Shown in pieces: positions 34,427-44,210 of a stretch of DNA of 64,000 nt. Made by a program: the position numbers and the translations under genes. How positions within the stretch are numbered: the first letter of the stretch is position 1; each line of letters opens with the position of its first letter. The stretch lies in assembly GCA_947494705.1 (NCBI GenBank), contig CANLVN010000004.1:1-64000 (forward strand), read 5' to 3'. Below the pieces are notes generated by a model. The model had not been told where the DNA came from. It saw only the letters and a list, made by a program, of their open reading frames with translations, and ran no database searches. The DNA is from an uncultured Erythrobacter sp. GTDB lineage: Bacteria; Pseudomonadota; Alphaproteobacteria; Sphingomonadales; Sphingomonadaceae.

Positions 34427-35997
34427 GCGTCCACCTTCGCCAGATCCTCCAGCACCAGCCCGGCAGTCGCTTTCGCGCTGCCCACGACGCCCGGAATGCC
34501 TGCGCCCGGATGCGTGCCGGCGCCCACGAGGTAGAAGTTCCGGATAACATCGTCGCGGTTGTGGCCGCGCAGGTACGCGCTTTGCCATAGCAGCGGTTCG
34601 AGGCTGAAGGCGCTGCCCATGTGGGCGCTCAGGTCCTGTTTGAAGTCCTTGGGCGCGTAGCTGAACTTGGTGACGATCCGGTCATGGATGTCGGGGATCA
34701 GGCGGCGGCCGATCTCGTCGAGGATCATCTTTTCCAGCTGCGGTCCGACCTCGTCCCAATCGACCGGCATCTTGCCCATATGGGCGACGGGGACGAGCGC
34801 GTAGAAAGTGCTCTTGCCCTTGGGTGCCATGCTGGGATCGGTGACGGTCGGGTGGTGCAGGTAGATCGCGAAATCCTGTGGCAGGACGCCGTTCTTGTAG
34901 ATGTCGTCGAGCAGTCCCTTGTAGCGGTTCGCGAACAGGATCATGTGGTGCGCGATGCCGGGCCACGTACCTTCAAGCCCGAAGTGGACCACGAAAAGCG
35001 AGGGCGAAAAACTCTTCTTGGAGAGAGACTTCGCCATCTTCTTGCCGCGCTCCGACTGGCCCAGCAGATCCTTGTAGGAATGCATGATGTCGCCGTTGGA
35101 GGCGACGGCGTCGAATTTCTGTTTCCAGCCTGACTTCGTCTCGACCTCGGTCGCGCGGGTGCCCACGGTGTGGACCTGCACGACCGGATCGCCGACGCGC
35201 ATCGTGCCGCCGAGGCGTTCGAAGTGGCGCACCATGCCCGCAATCAGTCGGTTGGTCCCACCGCGCGCCCACCATACGCCGCCATCCTTTTCCAGCTTGT
35301 GGATCAACGCGTAGATCGAAGAGGTGTTCATCGGATTGCCACCGACGAGCAGAGAGTGGAAGGAGAATGCCTCGCGCAGCTTCTCGTTCTCGATATAGCT
35401 CGATACCATCGAATAGACGCTGCGCCAGGCCTGCTCCTTGATCAGGGCGGGCGCGGCCTTCAGCATCGACTTGAAATCGAGGAAGGGCACGGTGCCCAGC
35501 TTCAGATATCCTTCGGTATAGACGCGCTCGGAATATTCGAGGAACCGCTGGTAGCCGACCACGTCGTCGGGGTTGAGCTTGGCAATCTCGGCGTTGAGGC
35601 TGGCTTCGTCGTTGGAATAATCGAAATTCGTGCCGTCGGGCCAGTTGAGGCGATAGAACGGCATGACCTTCATCAGCTCGACATCCTCGGAAATGTCGTG
35701 CCCGGTCAGCGCCCACAGTTCCTCGAGGCAGGGCGGGTCGGTGATGACGGTGGGACCGGCATCGAAAGTGAAGCCGTCCTTCTCCCAGTAATAGGCACGA
35801 CCGCCCGGCTTGTCGCGCGCTTCGACCACGGTGGTGGCGATGCCCGCCGATTGCAGCCGGATCGCCAGCGCCATACCACCGAACCCTGCGCCGATGACGC
35901 AGGCGCTCTTGCCTTCGTATTTAGCGGCGATGGCGGGATTGATCCCGCGCTTGCCCGAGACCGGCGGGTTGAAATCGAGTGTCGGGTCGGCGTTCAT
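34423..35997 (-). CDS. crtI: Phytoene desaturase
   Basis: 524 residues from ATG 35997. The FAD site CVIGAGFGGMALAIRLQSAG is near 30, followed by GGRAYYWEKDGFTFDAGPTVITDP, a CrtI hallmark. The C-terminus carries AGTHPGAGIPGVVGSAKATAG, the bacterial desaturase signature. It converts phytoene stepwise to lycopene (four desaturations) at the membrane. Start codon overlaps the crtY stop and its stop overlaps the LOG start, both ATGA, showing strict co-translation. Confidence 0.95.
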   Translation of the reverse strand: MNADPTLDFNPPVSGKRGINPAIAAKYEGKSACVIGAGFGGMALAIRLQSAGIATTVVEARDKPGGRAYYWEKDGFTFDAGPTVITDPPCLEELWALTGHDISEDVELMKVMPFYRLNWPDGTNFDYSNDEASLNAEIAKLNPDDVVGYQRFLEYSERVYTEGYLKLGTVPFLDFKSMLKAAPALIKEQAWRSVYSMVSSYIENEKLREAFSFHSLLVGGNPMNTSSIYALIHKLEKDGGVWWARGGTNRLIAGMVRHFERLGGTMRVGDPVVQVHTVGTRATEVETKSGWKQKFDAVASNGDIMHSYKDLLGQSERGKKMAKSLSKKSFSPSLFVVHFGLEGTWPGIAHHMILFANRYKGLLDDIYKNGVLPQDFAIYLHHPTVTDPSMAPKGKSTFYALVPVAHMGKMPVDWDEVGPQLEKMILDEIGRRLIPDIHDRIVTKFSYAPKDFKQDLSAHMGSAFSLEPLLWQSAYLRGHNRDDVIRNFYLVGAGTHPGAGIPGVVGSAKATAGLVLEDLAKVDA

Positions 35998-37229
35998 GCC
36001 TTTTTCTCCGTGGCGGTTTTGTCTTTGAGCGGTTCGCCGCTCTTGAACATGGCAGCGATCGCAGCCGGGATAGGTACGGGCGGCTCGCCCCACAGGACGC
36101 GCAGCTTGTCAAACGGGTTGGATCGCGCAGCGTAGAACCGCTCGATAAGGCCCCGGCGCAAGCGATAGAAGCGCTGGAACACCTTTACCCGCTTTTCCGG
36201 CTTTGCAGCAAAGAAAAGGAACCGCGCAAGCAGCCGGTAATAGGCGGTCCGCTTCCAGTGGGATCGCGCGCGGCTTGCGAAAAGGGCGGCAAGCTGCGGG
36301 CCGGTCAGGTCCGCCTCGCGCGCGGCGACAAGAGCGTTTTCGACAGCGATGCACATCGTGTAGCTGGTCAGGGGATGGGTGAACCCGCCGCGCGCGCCCG
36401 CCACCGCAACGCCCTCGATCTCGATCTGGCGGCGATAGGCGTCGAAATCGCCTCCGGTCAGCACCGGCAATACGCCCGCTTCGTGTCCCACAATCTCTGG
36501 GTCGCGCCAGCCTTGCTCGCGCACATATTGGTCGATCCGTCCCGACAGCGCGCTACGGTCTAGCCGCGGGTCGTCGGCGTAATAGGTGTCCTCCACGAAC
36601 ACGTCATGCGCGCCCAGCGGCAGGACATAGACGAAGCGATAGGAGCTGCCATTGCCGTGCGGGGCAAGCTGGTCGACGGCGGCGTCCATTATGACGGGAC
36701 GCTCGACCCCATGCGCCTCGTCCAGGCGCATGTGCCGGCCCAGGAAAACCTGCCATCCACCGCGCAAGTGCTCGCTCGGCTGGAAGCTGCGACAATCGAT
36801 CACGGTGCGCGCCTCGATGCGCTCGGCCTTGCCAAAATCAGTGGAGCCAAGGTCCACCCCACGCGCATCGAGCGCGGTCGCCTTTCGCCCCAGCATTACC
36901 GTGCCATCGGGCAGTTCGCGCATCAGCCCTTCATGGAAGTCGCTCGACGCCATCGAGCGATAGGCAGTGTCCAGCGTCCGGCGATATTTGGGGAACTGGA
37001 CATCGTAGCCAGCGTCCCATCTGGTCTGGCGAAATCCGGCGAGCAGCGCGCGGCCTTCTTCGGACAGGTCGCTGTCGAACCAGCTCCAGCGGTGGTTGCC
37101 GCCGATCGTGCGGCCTGCCTCGATCAGCGCGATGCGAAACCCCGGACGCGCACGGTGGAGCGCGAGCGCAATCAACCCGCCTGCAAGGCCACCGCCCACA
37201 ATGGCGCAGTCGAACTGTGAGTCGTTCAT
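35994..37229 (-). CDS. crtY: Lycopene beta-cyclase
   Basis: 411 residues from ATG 37229. The dinucleotide-binding start is CAIVGGGLAGGLIALAL, then IGGNHRWSWFDSDL. FVYVLPLGAHDVFVEDTYYAD is the conserved cyclase region and GARGGFTHPLTSYTMC the later one. It closes beta-rings on lycopene to give beta-carotene. It is first in the operon, and the 124-base gap to the divergent MipA gene at 37354 must hold its promoter. No crtZ, crtW or crtE lies in this window. Confidence 0.94.
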   Translation of the reverse strand: MNDSQFDCAIVGGGLAGGLIALALHRARPGFRIALIEAGRTIGGNHRWSWFDSDLSEEGRALLAGFRQTRWDAGYDVQFPKYRRTLDTAYRSMASSDFHEGLMRELPDGTVMLGRKATALDARGVDLGSTDFGKAERIEARTVIDCRSFQPSEHLRGGWQVFLGRHMRLDEAHGVERPVIMDAAVDQLAPHGNGSSYRFVYVLPLGAHDVFVEDTYYADDPRLDRSALSGRIDQYVREQGWRDPEIVGHEAGVLPVLTGGDFDAYRRQIEIEGVAVAGARGGFTHPLTSYTMCIAVENALVAAREADLTGPQLAALFASRARSHWKRTAYYRLLARFLFFAAKPEKRVKVFQRFYRLRRGLIERFYAARSNPFDKLRVLWGEPPVPIPAAIAAMFKSGEPLKDKTATEKKA

Positions 37230-37353
37230 CAGGTCCAAGTCCCTAGGGCAGGGTGAGTCCGGGGGCAATGTGAACCGGGCGGTCGCAGGAAGGCGATGCG
37301 GAACTACTCAGCCCTGCCATGAGTTGCAGGGGAAAGCCCAGCAAAGGATTTTC

Positions 37354-38247
37354 ATGAAGTTTACCGTCCCCACCCTCCCATTTGCCGCCGTCCTGCTCGC
37401 CACCTGCGCGTCTCCCGCTCTTGCGCAGGACGATACCGATCCGGGCATGGCCCTGCCCGATGACGGTCAATCGTCCGGGATCGATAGCGAAGACACAGTC
37501 TTCGACGAAAACTGGCTGACCATCGGCGCTGGCGCGGGACTGACCCCGAGCTATACCGGTTCGGACGATTACGTCGTATTTCCGCTACCGCTCGTACAGG
37601 GCCGAGTGGGGCCGGTGCGTATCAACCCGCGTGCAGCAGGCGTAGCGCTCGATTTCATGCCGAAGGGTGGCAAGGTGGACTTCCAGCTCGGCCCATCGCT
37701 GCGTATCCGCAACGACCGCGCCGACCGGATCAAGGACGAGGTGGTCAAGCGCGCCGGTGAACTCGACACCGCTGTTGAACTCGGCGGGAGTGCAGGCGTT
37801 TCCGTGTCGCAAGTGCTCAACCCCTACGACTCGCTCAGCTTCAATGTCGATGCCCGCTGGGATGTCGCAGGTGCGCATAGCGGCATGGTTTTCGAGCCGG
37901 GCGTGTCCTATTTCACGCCCGTTTCGCGCGGTGCGGCAGTCCTGCTGAGCGCGAGCGCAAGTTTCGGTGACGATGATTTCAATGACTATTACTTCAGCGT
38001 CAGCCCGCAGCAATCCGTCGCTTCCGGCCTTCCGCAATATCGCGCCGATGGTGGTCTCAATTCCTACGGCATCAATGCGCTGGTCGCGATCGACCTCGAC
38101 GGAAACCTCGCCAATGGCGGTTTCGGCGCTTTCGTGGTCGGCGGCTATTCGCGCCTGACCGGCGATGCGGCGGACACGCCCTACACCTCGATCCGGGGTA
38201 GTGCCGACCAGTTTCTGGGCGGTGTGGGACTGGGTTATACGTTCTAG
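37354..38247 (+). CDS. MipA/OmpV-family outer-membrane protein
   Basis: 297 residues from ATG 37354 with AAAGGA upstream. A signal peptide ends SPALA-QDD. The barrel repeats have alternating aromatic strands, beginning GAGAGLTPSYTGSDDYVVFPLP, a MipA signature, and ending GVGLGYTF with terminal Phe for BAM assembly. MipA proteins are linked to murein hydrolase scaffolding and to small-molecule permeation. A GGAAC-N17-AGTT box at 37300-37325 resembles a weak EcfG promoter. It is followed by a strong bidirectional terminator. Confidence 0.88.
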   Translation: MKFTVPTLPFAAVLLATCASPALAQDDTDPGMALPDDGQSSGIDSEDTVFDENWLTIGAGAGLTPSYTGSDDYVVFPLPLVQGRVGPVRINPRAAGVALDFMPKGGKVDFQLGPSLRIRNDRADRIKDEVVKRAGELDTAVELGGSAGVSVSQVLNPYDSLSFNVDARWDVAGAHSGMVFEPGVSYFTPVSRGAAVLLSASASFGDDDFNDYYFSVSPQQSVASGLPQYRADGGLNSYGINALVAIDLDGNLANGGFGAFVVGGYSRLTGDAADTPYTSIRGSADQFLGGVGLGYTF

Positions 38248-38302
38248 GCCTGCGAAGGTGCGTTGCGCGCCTTTGCCCTGATCAAATCGGCATCACAGTA
38301 AA

Positions 38303-38342
38303 AAGGGCGGGCGGTCACCATCACGGTGACCGCCCGTCCCTT
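38303..38342. terminator. Bidirectional terminator between MipA and S9 peptidase
   Basis: GGGCGGTCACC pairs with GGTGACCGCCC around the loop ATCAC. It is flanked by an A-run on the left and a T-containing tail on the right, so it can serve both convergent genes. Confidence 0.85.
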
Positions 38343-38344
38343 GT

Positions 38345-40425
38345 TTAGTCCTCACTGTCGTCCTTTGCTCGCGCCCCCTTCGCCCCTTCGGCGAGCATCG
38401 GGCGCGGAGCAGGCAGTTCCGCGTCGCGGTTGCCCGTCTTCAGATAGGTGTCGAACCACTCCATCATGCGCAGATTGTATTCGTAGCGGGCCGCCGCCTT
38501 GCGGTTGCCGTGCCCTTCGCCCGGAAAGAGGACGAGCCGCAGCGGGGTGTCGGGCTTGCGCACCTTGATGAAGCGATAGAGTTCCATCGACTGTGACGGA
38601 TCGACACGGGTGTCAGCCTCGCCATGCATGATGAGCAGCGGCGTTTCGGCCTTGTCGGTGTGGTAGATCGGCGAAACTTCGAGCATTTTGCGCCAATCGT
38701 CCCACGGCCATGCGCGGCTGTGGACGTTGTACATCTCGTAAGGGATGTCGGTGGTGCCGAACTTGCTGATCTGGTCGGAAATGCCGACGAACATCACCGA
38801 TGCAGCATATTCGTCCGAGTAATAGGTCGCACCCCATGCACTGGCATAGCCGCCATACGAGCCGCCGGTTATGCCGGTGCGGTCGGGATCGGTGATCCCG
38901 TCTTCGGCGAGCGCATATTTGGCATCGACGATATCGCGGAACTCGGGGTCGGTGTAATTGCCCTGGTGCGCCTTGGAAAAGGCGGTGCCATAGGCGGTCG
39001 AGCCGCGATAGTTGGGCAGGAAGACCGCATAACCCTGGCCCGCCGCAACCTGACCCGGCGCGCCGTAGGCGGTGTTCCAGCCATTGCTTTCATGCGCTTC
39101 GGGGCCGCCATGGACGTCCATGATCGTGGGCGCTCCGCCCGAAGGAACGCCGCCGACGGGCAGGATCAGCACGCCCTCGATCTGCGTCCCGTCATTTGCG
39201 GCATAGGTGTAAGGGCGCTGTTCGCCGAAAGTGATATCCGACAGCCACTCATTGTGCGTGGTCCAGCGCTGGAAGTTGCCGTCATTCCAGACGAACAGTT
39301 CGGTCGGGTGCTGCGGCGCGCTTGCGGAGAAGGCGATCCGGTCGCTGCCCCCGGTTTCGAGCGAGGTCAGGATCAGGTCGCCCGGGTCCATTTCCTCCGA
39401 CACCGATCCGTCCGCATTGTAGATGCGAAGCAGCGATTGGACGCCGACATGGATCACGCTGGCGAGGCGGCCGTCGGTCAGCCATTCTGCATCGACCGCA
39501 GCTTCCGCCGCGCCTTCGTTGAGAGCGCGATACGAGCCGGTCGAGGTGTCGACGAGGTGGAGCGTGGTCGCAGCAGGATCGTTCATGTCCACGCCGGCAA
39601 TCAGTAGAGTTGCGAACCGTCGGGCGAGAATTCGGCATCGCCGATCTTGCCGGGCGTTTCGACCACTGTCTTCACCGCGCCGGTCGCGGCATCGATCAGG
39701 TTCACGCGCTTCGACGTATAGCTGTCATCGACCAGCGGCGTGGGTGCCGACTCGACCAGGATCGTCGAGCCGTCGGGGCTGAGATCGAACGCGCTTACGA
39801 AGCCGGGCAGCTCGATCTCGCGCGGGGTCGTGTCGATCGTCCCGTCCATCGTGTAGCTGGCAGGTGCGGCGACGAAGAGGCGGTTGGGTTTGAACTCTTC
39901 CTCGTAAACACGCGAGTTGAAGCCCGCATCGCTCTGCTTTTCGCGTTGTTCGTCTTCGGTCGCCCGGGCCAGCATGATGACCGAAGAGCCGTCGGGGCTG
40001 AAGCGGTAGTCGAGCACGTTCATGTCCTCGAGCGCTGCGAGCTTCATGTACGAGCCGCCATCGACAGGAACGCCCCAAACGGCGGTCTTCTCGTCGTCCT
40101 TGCTCCAGGTGAAGGTGATCATTCGCCCATCGGGCGTGAAGTCCACGTCACCGGGGCTGATGTCTTTGGGCAGGTATTCGCGCGTCACGTTGGGCGCGGT
40201 GGCGATTTTCAGCTGGCTTTTGGAGCTGCCGTTCTTCTCGCCTTCGGTAACGTCGGGAAGGCTTGAAGTGGTGAAGGCGATGCGGCTGCCATCGGGGGAG
40301 AAGGCCATCGTGCCAAGGCTCTCCAGCTTGGCAACATCTTCGGGCGTCATGGGGCGCGCCTGCGCCGTGGCAGCGATCGAAACGGAAGCAAGCAGTGCGG
40401 CGGAAACAAGTGTCGGGCGGATCAT
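38345..40425 (-). pseudogene. S9-family prolyl oligopeptidase/dipeptidyl peptidase, single-base frameshift
   Basis: Read from ATG 40425, the first part has a signal peptide (ASVSIAATAQARP) and beta-propeller repeats with SPDGS motifs, stopping at a TGA at 39601-39603 just after DGSQLY. The following frame continues without gap as LIAGVDMNDPAATTLHL and carries the catalytic domain: Ser in GGSYGGYASAW, Asp in HGEADTRVD, and His in GEGHGNRK. One base is missing near 39604: a TAC-CTG junction reads as TACTG. With it restored the product would be about 693 residues, normal for exported S9 peptidases. Either the gene is broken or this is a sequencing error; no other damage is visible. Confidence 0.85.
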
Positions 40426-40584
40426 GTGGTCGGATATACCTCTCTCGGATGGGTTCATGTTTGGATACATAGCGACGAGAGGACGGTGCGCCAATGGGGC
40501 GCCAATCTGCGGAGACAATCGCGGGGAGGGCTTGCCAGATTCGACCGTGCGCGGCATCACTTCGCGTCGAGAGGGGAGACACCA

Positions 40585-41880
40585 ATGCTATTGAACAAAC
40601 TCACTGCCGCACTCGCGGGGATCGCGTCACTGCTCGCCGCGCCTGTCGCCGCGCAGACCGTTCTGATCGAAGCGGGCAGTGTCATCACCGACGCCGATAG
40701 CGAGCCCACCGGCCCCATGACCATCGTGGTCGAGGACGGGGTGATCCGCGACATGCTGCCAGCCGACAGCCCCGATCTCGCGGCCTACGCCACCGCCGGA
40801 TCGCAGGTGATCGACCTGACCGACAAGACGGTGCTGCCCGGCCTGATCGACCTGCACACGCACCTGTCGGGCGATCCCAGCGGCGAGTTCTGGCGCGCGG
40901 CGACGACGCCGCCCGAATATTTCACCCTTGTCGCGGCCAAGAATGCGCGCATTACGGCGCTGGCGGGCTTCACCACTGTGCGCGACCTCGGCAGCCGCAC
41001 CGACCAGGTCACGCAAATGCTGCGCAGCGCGACCGCCGAAGGGCTGGTCCCCGGACCGCGAGTCATAACCAGCGGGCGCACCATCGCGATTGTCGGGGGG
41101 CATGGCGACGTCAACGGCTTCACCGAACATGTGAACCATGCGCTCGACAGCGGGTTCACCTGTACCGGCCCGGTCGAATGCTCGGAAAAGGTCCGGCTTG
41201 CTTCCAAATACGGGGCCGACCTCATCAAGATCACCGCGACCGGCGGCGTGCTGTCGCAACAGGGTCGCGGGCTGGAGGAACACTTCACCGCCGCCGAGAT
41301 GGAGTCGATCGTCGACACTGCCAAACTGCTCGGCCTGAAGGTCGCCGCTCACGCTCATGGCGCGCGCGGGATCGAGGCTGCGGCGAAGGCGGGCGTCCAT
41401 ACGATCGAGCATGGCACCTATATCGATGAAGCGGCAGCGAGGGCGATGAACGCCAGCGGCACCACGCTGATCCCAACGTTGATGGCATTCGACGGCATTC
41501 GCGGGAATGTCGGCACTGGCTATTACACACCGACGGTCGATGCCAAGATCCGCGCGGTGAGCGAAGTCGCCGACACGATCATTCAGCGCGCACGCGCCAA
41601 TGACGTGAAGATCGCATTCGGCACCGATGCGGGCGTCTTCCCGCACGGAGAGAATGCGGGTGAGTTTGCGCTGATGGTTCGCGGTGGGATGTCGAACCGC
41701 GAAGCGCTGGCCAGCGCGACGACGGTCGCTGCGGATGTGTTGGGCATGGGCGACACGATCGGTCGCCTCGCCACCGGATATTCGGCTGACATCATCGCGG
41801 TGGACGGCAATCCACTAGCCGACGCGACGGTTCTGGAAGAGGTCGATTTCGTAATGGTGCGCGGGCGCGTGATCGAATGA
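40585..41880 (+). CDS. Exported metal-dependent amidohydrolase (prolidase/imidazolonepropionase-like)
   Basis: 431 residues from ATG 40585 with GAGGGGAGA upstream. A signal peptide ends APVAAQ. The catalytic set of this branch is complete: HTH in PGLIDLHTHLSG, the carboxylated Lys in LIKITATGGV, His in VAAHAHGARG and TIEHGTYID, and the metal/acid Asp in FGTDAGVFPHGENAGE. Such enzymes cleave dipeptides or cyclic amides in the periplasm. It is divergent from the S9 peptidase and is the first gene of an ATGA-coupled operon with an S41-like peptidase, which suggests peptide catabolism. Confidence 0.88.
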   Translation: MLLNKLTAALAGIASLLAAPVAAQTVLIEAGSVITDADSEPTGPMTIVVEDGVIRDMLPADSPDLAAYATAGSQVIDLTDKTVLPGLIDLHTHLSGDPSGEFWRAATTPPEYFTLVAAKNARITALAGFTTVRDLGSRTDQVTQMLRSATAEGLVPGPRVITSGRTIAIVGGHGDVNGFTEHVNHALDSGFTCTGPVECSEKVRLASKYGADLIKITATGGVLSQQGRGLEEHFTAAEMESIVDTAKLLGLKVAAHAHGARGIEAAAKAGVHTIEHGTYIDEAAARAMNASGTTLIPTLMAFDGIRGNVGTGYYTPTVDAKIRAVSEVADTIIQRARANDVKIAFGTDAGVFPHGENAGEFALMVRGGMSNREALASATTVAADVLGMGDTIGRLATGYSADIIAVDGNPLADATVLEEVDFVMVRGRVIE

Positions 41881-43163
41881 GGCGCGCTTTCGCAGCCGCG
41901 GCTCTCGTCGCGCTCGCCGCTCTCGGCTCGCCCGCCCATGCACAGCAGGTCGATTGCGATGCCTGGGCAGCGGGGGACGACGCGTGGCCGGAGGTCGAGA
42001 CGATCCTGCGCGACAACTACGCCTATTTGTCGAGGGTCGACGATATCGACGCGCTGATGGCGCAGGCCGGGGCAAGCGCTGCCGGAGTGAGCAGCGTGGC
42101 AGAGCTGGGTACGATAGTCGAAAGCCTCGGCTATGCGTTTCGCGATGGCCATTTCCACGTGCGCCCGGTCGCCGGGGCGGAGCGGGCGTGGATCCCCTCT
42201 TCCTCGGATTTCTGGGTGAAGCGCGAAGGCGAGCGCTTTGTCGTCGCCGATGTGCGGCAAGGCAGCGTCGCTCATGTCCAGGGGGTGAGGCCCGGTTGGG
42301 AACTGATCGCGATGGGCGGCCAACCGATCGCTTCGCTCGCGCGTGCGGTTCTTACGCCTGTGGCTTTTGAACCTACTGCCGAACAGGTCGAGTATGCGGT
42401 CAATGTAGTCCTGACCGGGCGGCTGGGCCAGCCGCGCACGTTCACGTTTGGCCGCGATGACGAGACTGTGCGGATGGAGCTTCCGCCCGCGCAGGACGCT
42501 TTGGGCGAGGGCGGTGACGGCTTGCTCAGCGTGACCGACCACGACGGGATTTCGCGCATTCGGTTCCACAACTCACTTGGCAACAACGAGCTCATCCCGG
42601 CTTTCGACGCAGCTATGGCGGCCATCGACGCTGCTGGCCCGGACGGTCTGATCATCGACCTGCGCGACACGGCGAGCGGCGGAAACACGACCGTGGCGCG
42701 CGCGATCCTCGGCCACTTCATGCGCGAGCCTGCAGTCTACCAGATCCATCGCAACCACTACGAAGAGGCGGTTTTCGGAGTGCCGCGCCAATATGCCGAA
42801 TATGTCTTCGTGCGTGGAGACGGGCAGGAATCGCCGCATTACCGGCCAGTCGTGGTACTGGCCGGATACTGGACCGGAAGCGTGGGCGAGGCGCTGGCGA
42901 TGGCGTTCGACAAAACCGGCAATTACCCGACCATCGGAACGGGCCTGGGCGACCTGCTGGGCACGCTGAATTCGAACCAGACCGACAATGAGTGCCTGAC
43001 GCTCTCATTTGCATGGGACAGCCTTTACGCAAGCGACGGCACCGCGCGCGAAGAATGGGAGCCGAGCGTGCTCCTGCCCGCAGGCGATACCGCTCCTGAC
43101 GGCAGCGACCCCGCACTGGCGGCGGCACTGGAATTGCTGGCGGCGCGAGGATCGGGAGATTGA
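41877..43163 (+). CDS. S41-family (C-terminal processing) peptidase-like protein
   Basis: 428 residues, with a signal peptide ending SPAHAQQ. A PDZ-like segment lies near 120-160 (VADVRQGSVAHVQGVRPGWEL). The protease core has GLIIDLRDTASGGNT and the likely nucleophile in GYWTGSVGEALAMAFDKTG. It starts inside the previous gene's stop (ATGA) and ends overlapping the next start (TTGA). Divergent from classical CtpA, so a specialised periplasmic peptidase is likely. A distant S41 paralogue is at the right edge of the window. Confidence 0.75.
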   Translation: MRRAFAAAALVALAALGSPAHAQQVDCDAWAAGDDAWPEVETILRDNYAYLSRVDDIDALMAQAGASAAGVSSVAELGTIVESLGYAFRDGHFHVRPVAGAERAWIPSSSDFWVKREGERFVVADVRQGSVAHVQGVRPGWELIAMGGQPIASLARAVLTPVAFEPTAEQVEYAVNVVLTGRLGQPRTFTFGRDDETVRMELPPAQDALGEGGDGLLSVTDHDGISRIRFHNSLGNNELIPAFDAAMAAIDAAGPDGLIIDLRDTASGGNTTVARAILGHFMREPAVYQIHRNHYEEAVFGVPRQYAEYVFVRGDGQESPHYRPVVVLAGYWTGSVGEALAMAFDKTGNYPTIGTGLGDLLGTLNSNQTDNECLTLSFAWDSLYASDGTAREEWEPSVLLPAGDTAPDGSDPALAAALELLAARGSGD

Positions 43164-44131
43164 AGCGGCGACTTGCCCTACTTGCACCACTGACCTTGAT
43201 GCTCGGCACGGGCGGCGCCGCGCAGACTGTGTCCGAATGCCCGCTCGAAATCGTCGTGTTGGGCGCGGGGCAGGATGCCGGGGCACCCCAGATCGGCAAT
43301 GCACGTGACGGGGGACCGGAGCTGCTCCCGACCGCTCTGGGCGTGATAGACCGCGAGGCAGGCGCACGGTTCCTGTTCGAAGCGACGCCTGACATCACTG
43401 CGCAAGTCCACGCGCTCGACGCCATCGCGCCGCCCGATCCGGACACGCCCGGCGGCCTTGGGCTGGACGGGGTGTTCCTCACCCATGCGCATATCGGGCA
43501 CTATCTCGGCCTCGCACAATTCGGGCGCGAAAGCGCAGGCGCAGCTGGCCAGCGGGTCTTCGCGATGCCGCGCATGGCCGAATTCCTGCGCGCCAACGGA
43601 CCGTGGAGCCAGCTGGTCGAACTCGGCAATATCGAGCTGTTGCCGCTCGCCGACGGACAGCTCCAGCCGCTCACCGATGCGTTCGGCGTGTGGCCCTTCG
43701 TGGTGCCGCATCGCGACGAATATTCCGAGACCGTGGGCTACCTGCTGATGACACCGGAAAAGACCGCCGTTTTCGTGCCGGATCTCGACAGCTGGGATGA
43801 ATGGGACGACGCCGGCGGTGACACGCTGGAAGCGCTCCTCGCGCGGGTCGATTACGCATTTGTCGATGCGACCTTCTTCGACGATGGCGAATTGCTCGAC
43901 GAAAATGGGGAGGGGCGCGACATGAGCGCGATTCCGCATCCGCGCGTGAAAGCGACGATGGAGCGGCTGGCAAAGCTTCCCGCGGATGAACGCGCCAAGC
44001 TGCATTTCATCCATTACAATCACACCAATCCCCTGCGCGATCCCGCGAGCGATGCCAGCGCGCAGGTGGCCGCACGTGGGTTCGACGTTGCTCGTCGCGG
44101 CGACCGGCATTGCCTTGCGGGTGGGGAATAG
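43160..44131 (+). CDS. Exported MBL-fold (PqqB-like) hydrolase
   Basis: 323 residues from TTG 43160 overlapping the S41 stop. A signal peptide ends GGAAQTVSE. The fold marks are VVLGAGQDAGAPQIG near 30, typical of PqqB-like proteins, and FLTHAHIGHYLGL. In the latter the usual Asp of HxHxDH is Gly. Later come FVPDLDSWDEWDD, DATFFDDGEL and HFIHYNHTNPL. No other pqq genes are nearby, so PQQ synthesis is unlikely. It probably hydrolyses a small periplasmic substrate alongside the two peptidase-like partners. Confidence 0.75.
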   Translation: MKRRLALLAPLTLMLGTGGAAQTVSECPLEIVVLGAGQDAGAPQIGNARDGGPELLPTALGVIDREAGARFLFEATPDITAQVHALDAIAPPDPDTPGGLGLDGVFLTHAHIGHYLGLAQFGRESAGAAGQRVFAMPRMAEFLRANGPWSQLVELGNIELLPLADGQLQPLTDAFGVWPFVVPHRDEYSETVGYLLMTPEKTAVFVPDLDSWDEWDDAGGDTLEALLARVDYAFVDATFFDDGELLDENGEGRDMSAIPHPRVKATMERLAKLPADERAKLHFIHYNHTNPLRDPASDASAQVAARGFDVARRGDRHCLAGGE

Positions 44132-44210
44132 CGTCCGGCTGATCGGGAAGCTGCGTGCCGATGACGACACGAAACCCTGCGACCCCGAAGCGCGCCCGGA
44201 ACGAGCGCGC

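Noticed and set aside
34621..37220. Long + strand open frames opposite crtI and crtY
   Set aside because: The minus-strand frames carry unmistakable carotenoid-enzyme motifs; the opposite frames are high-G+C shadows.
43160..44131. PqqB of a PQQ biosynthesis cluster
   Set aside because: No pqqA, C, D or E is nearby and the protein carries a signal peptide; only the fold similarity is kept in the call.
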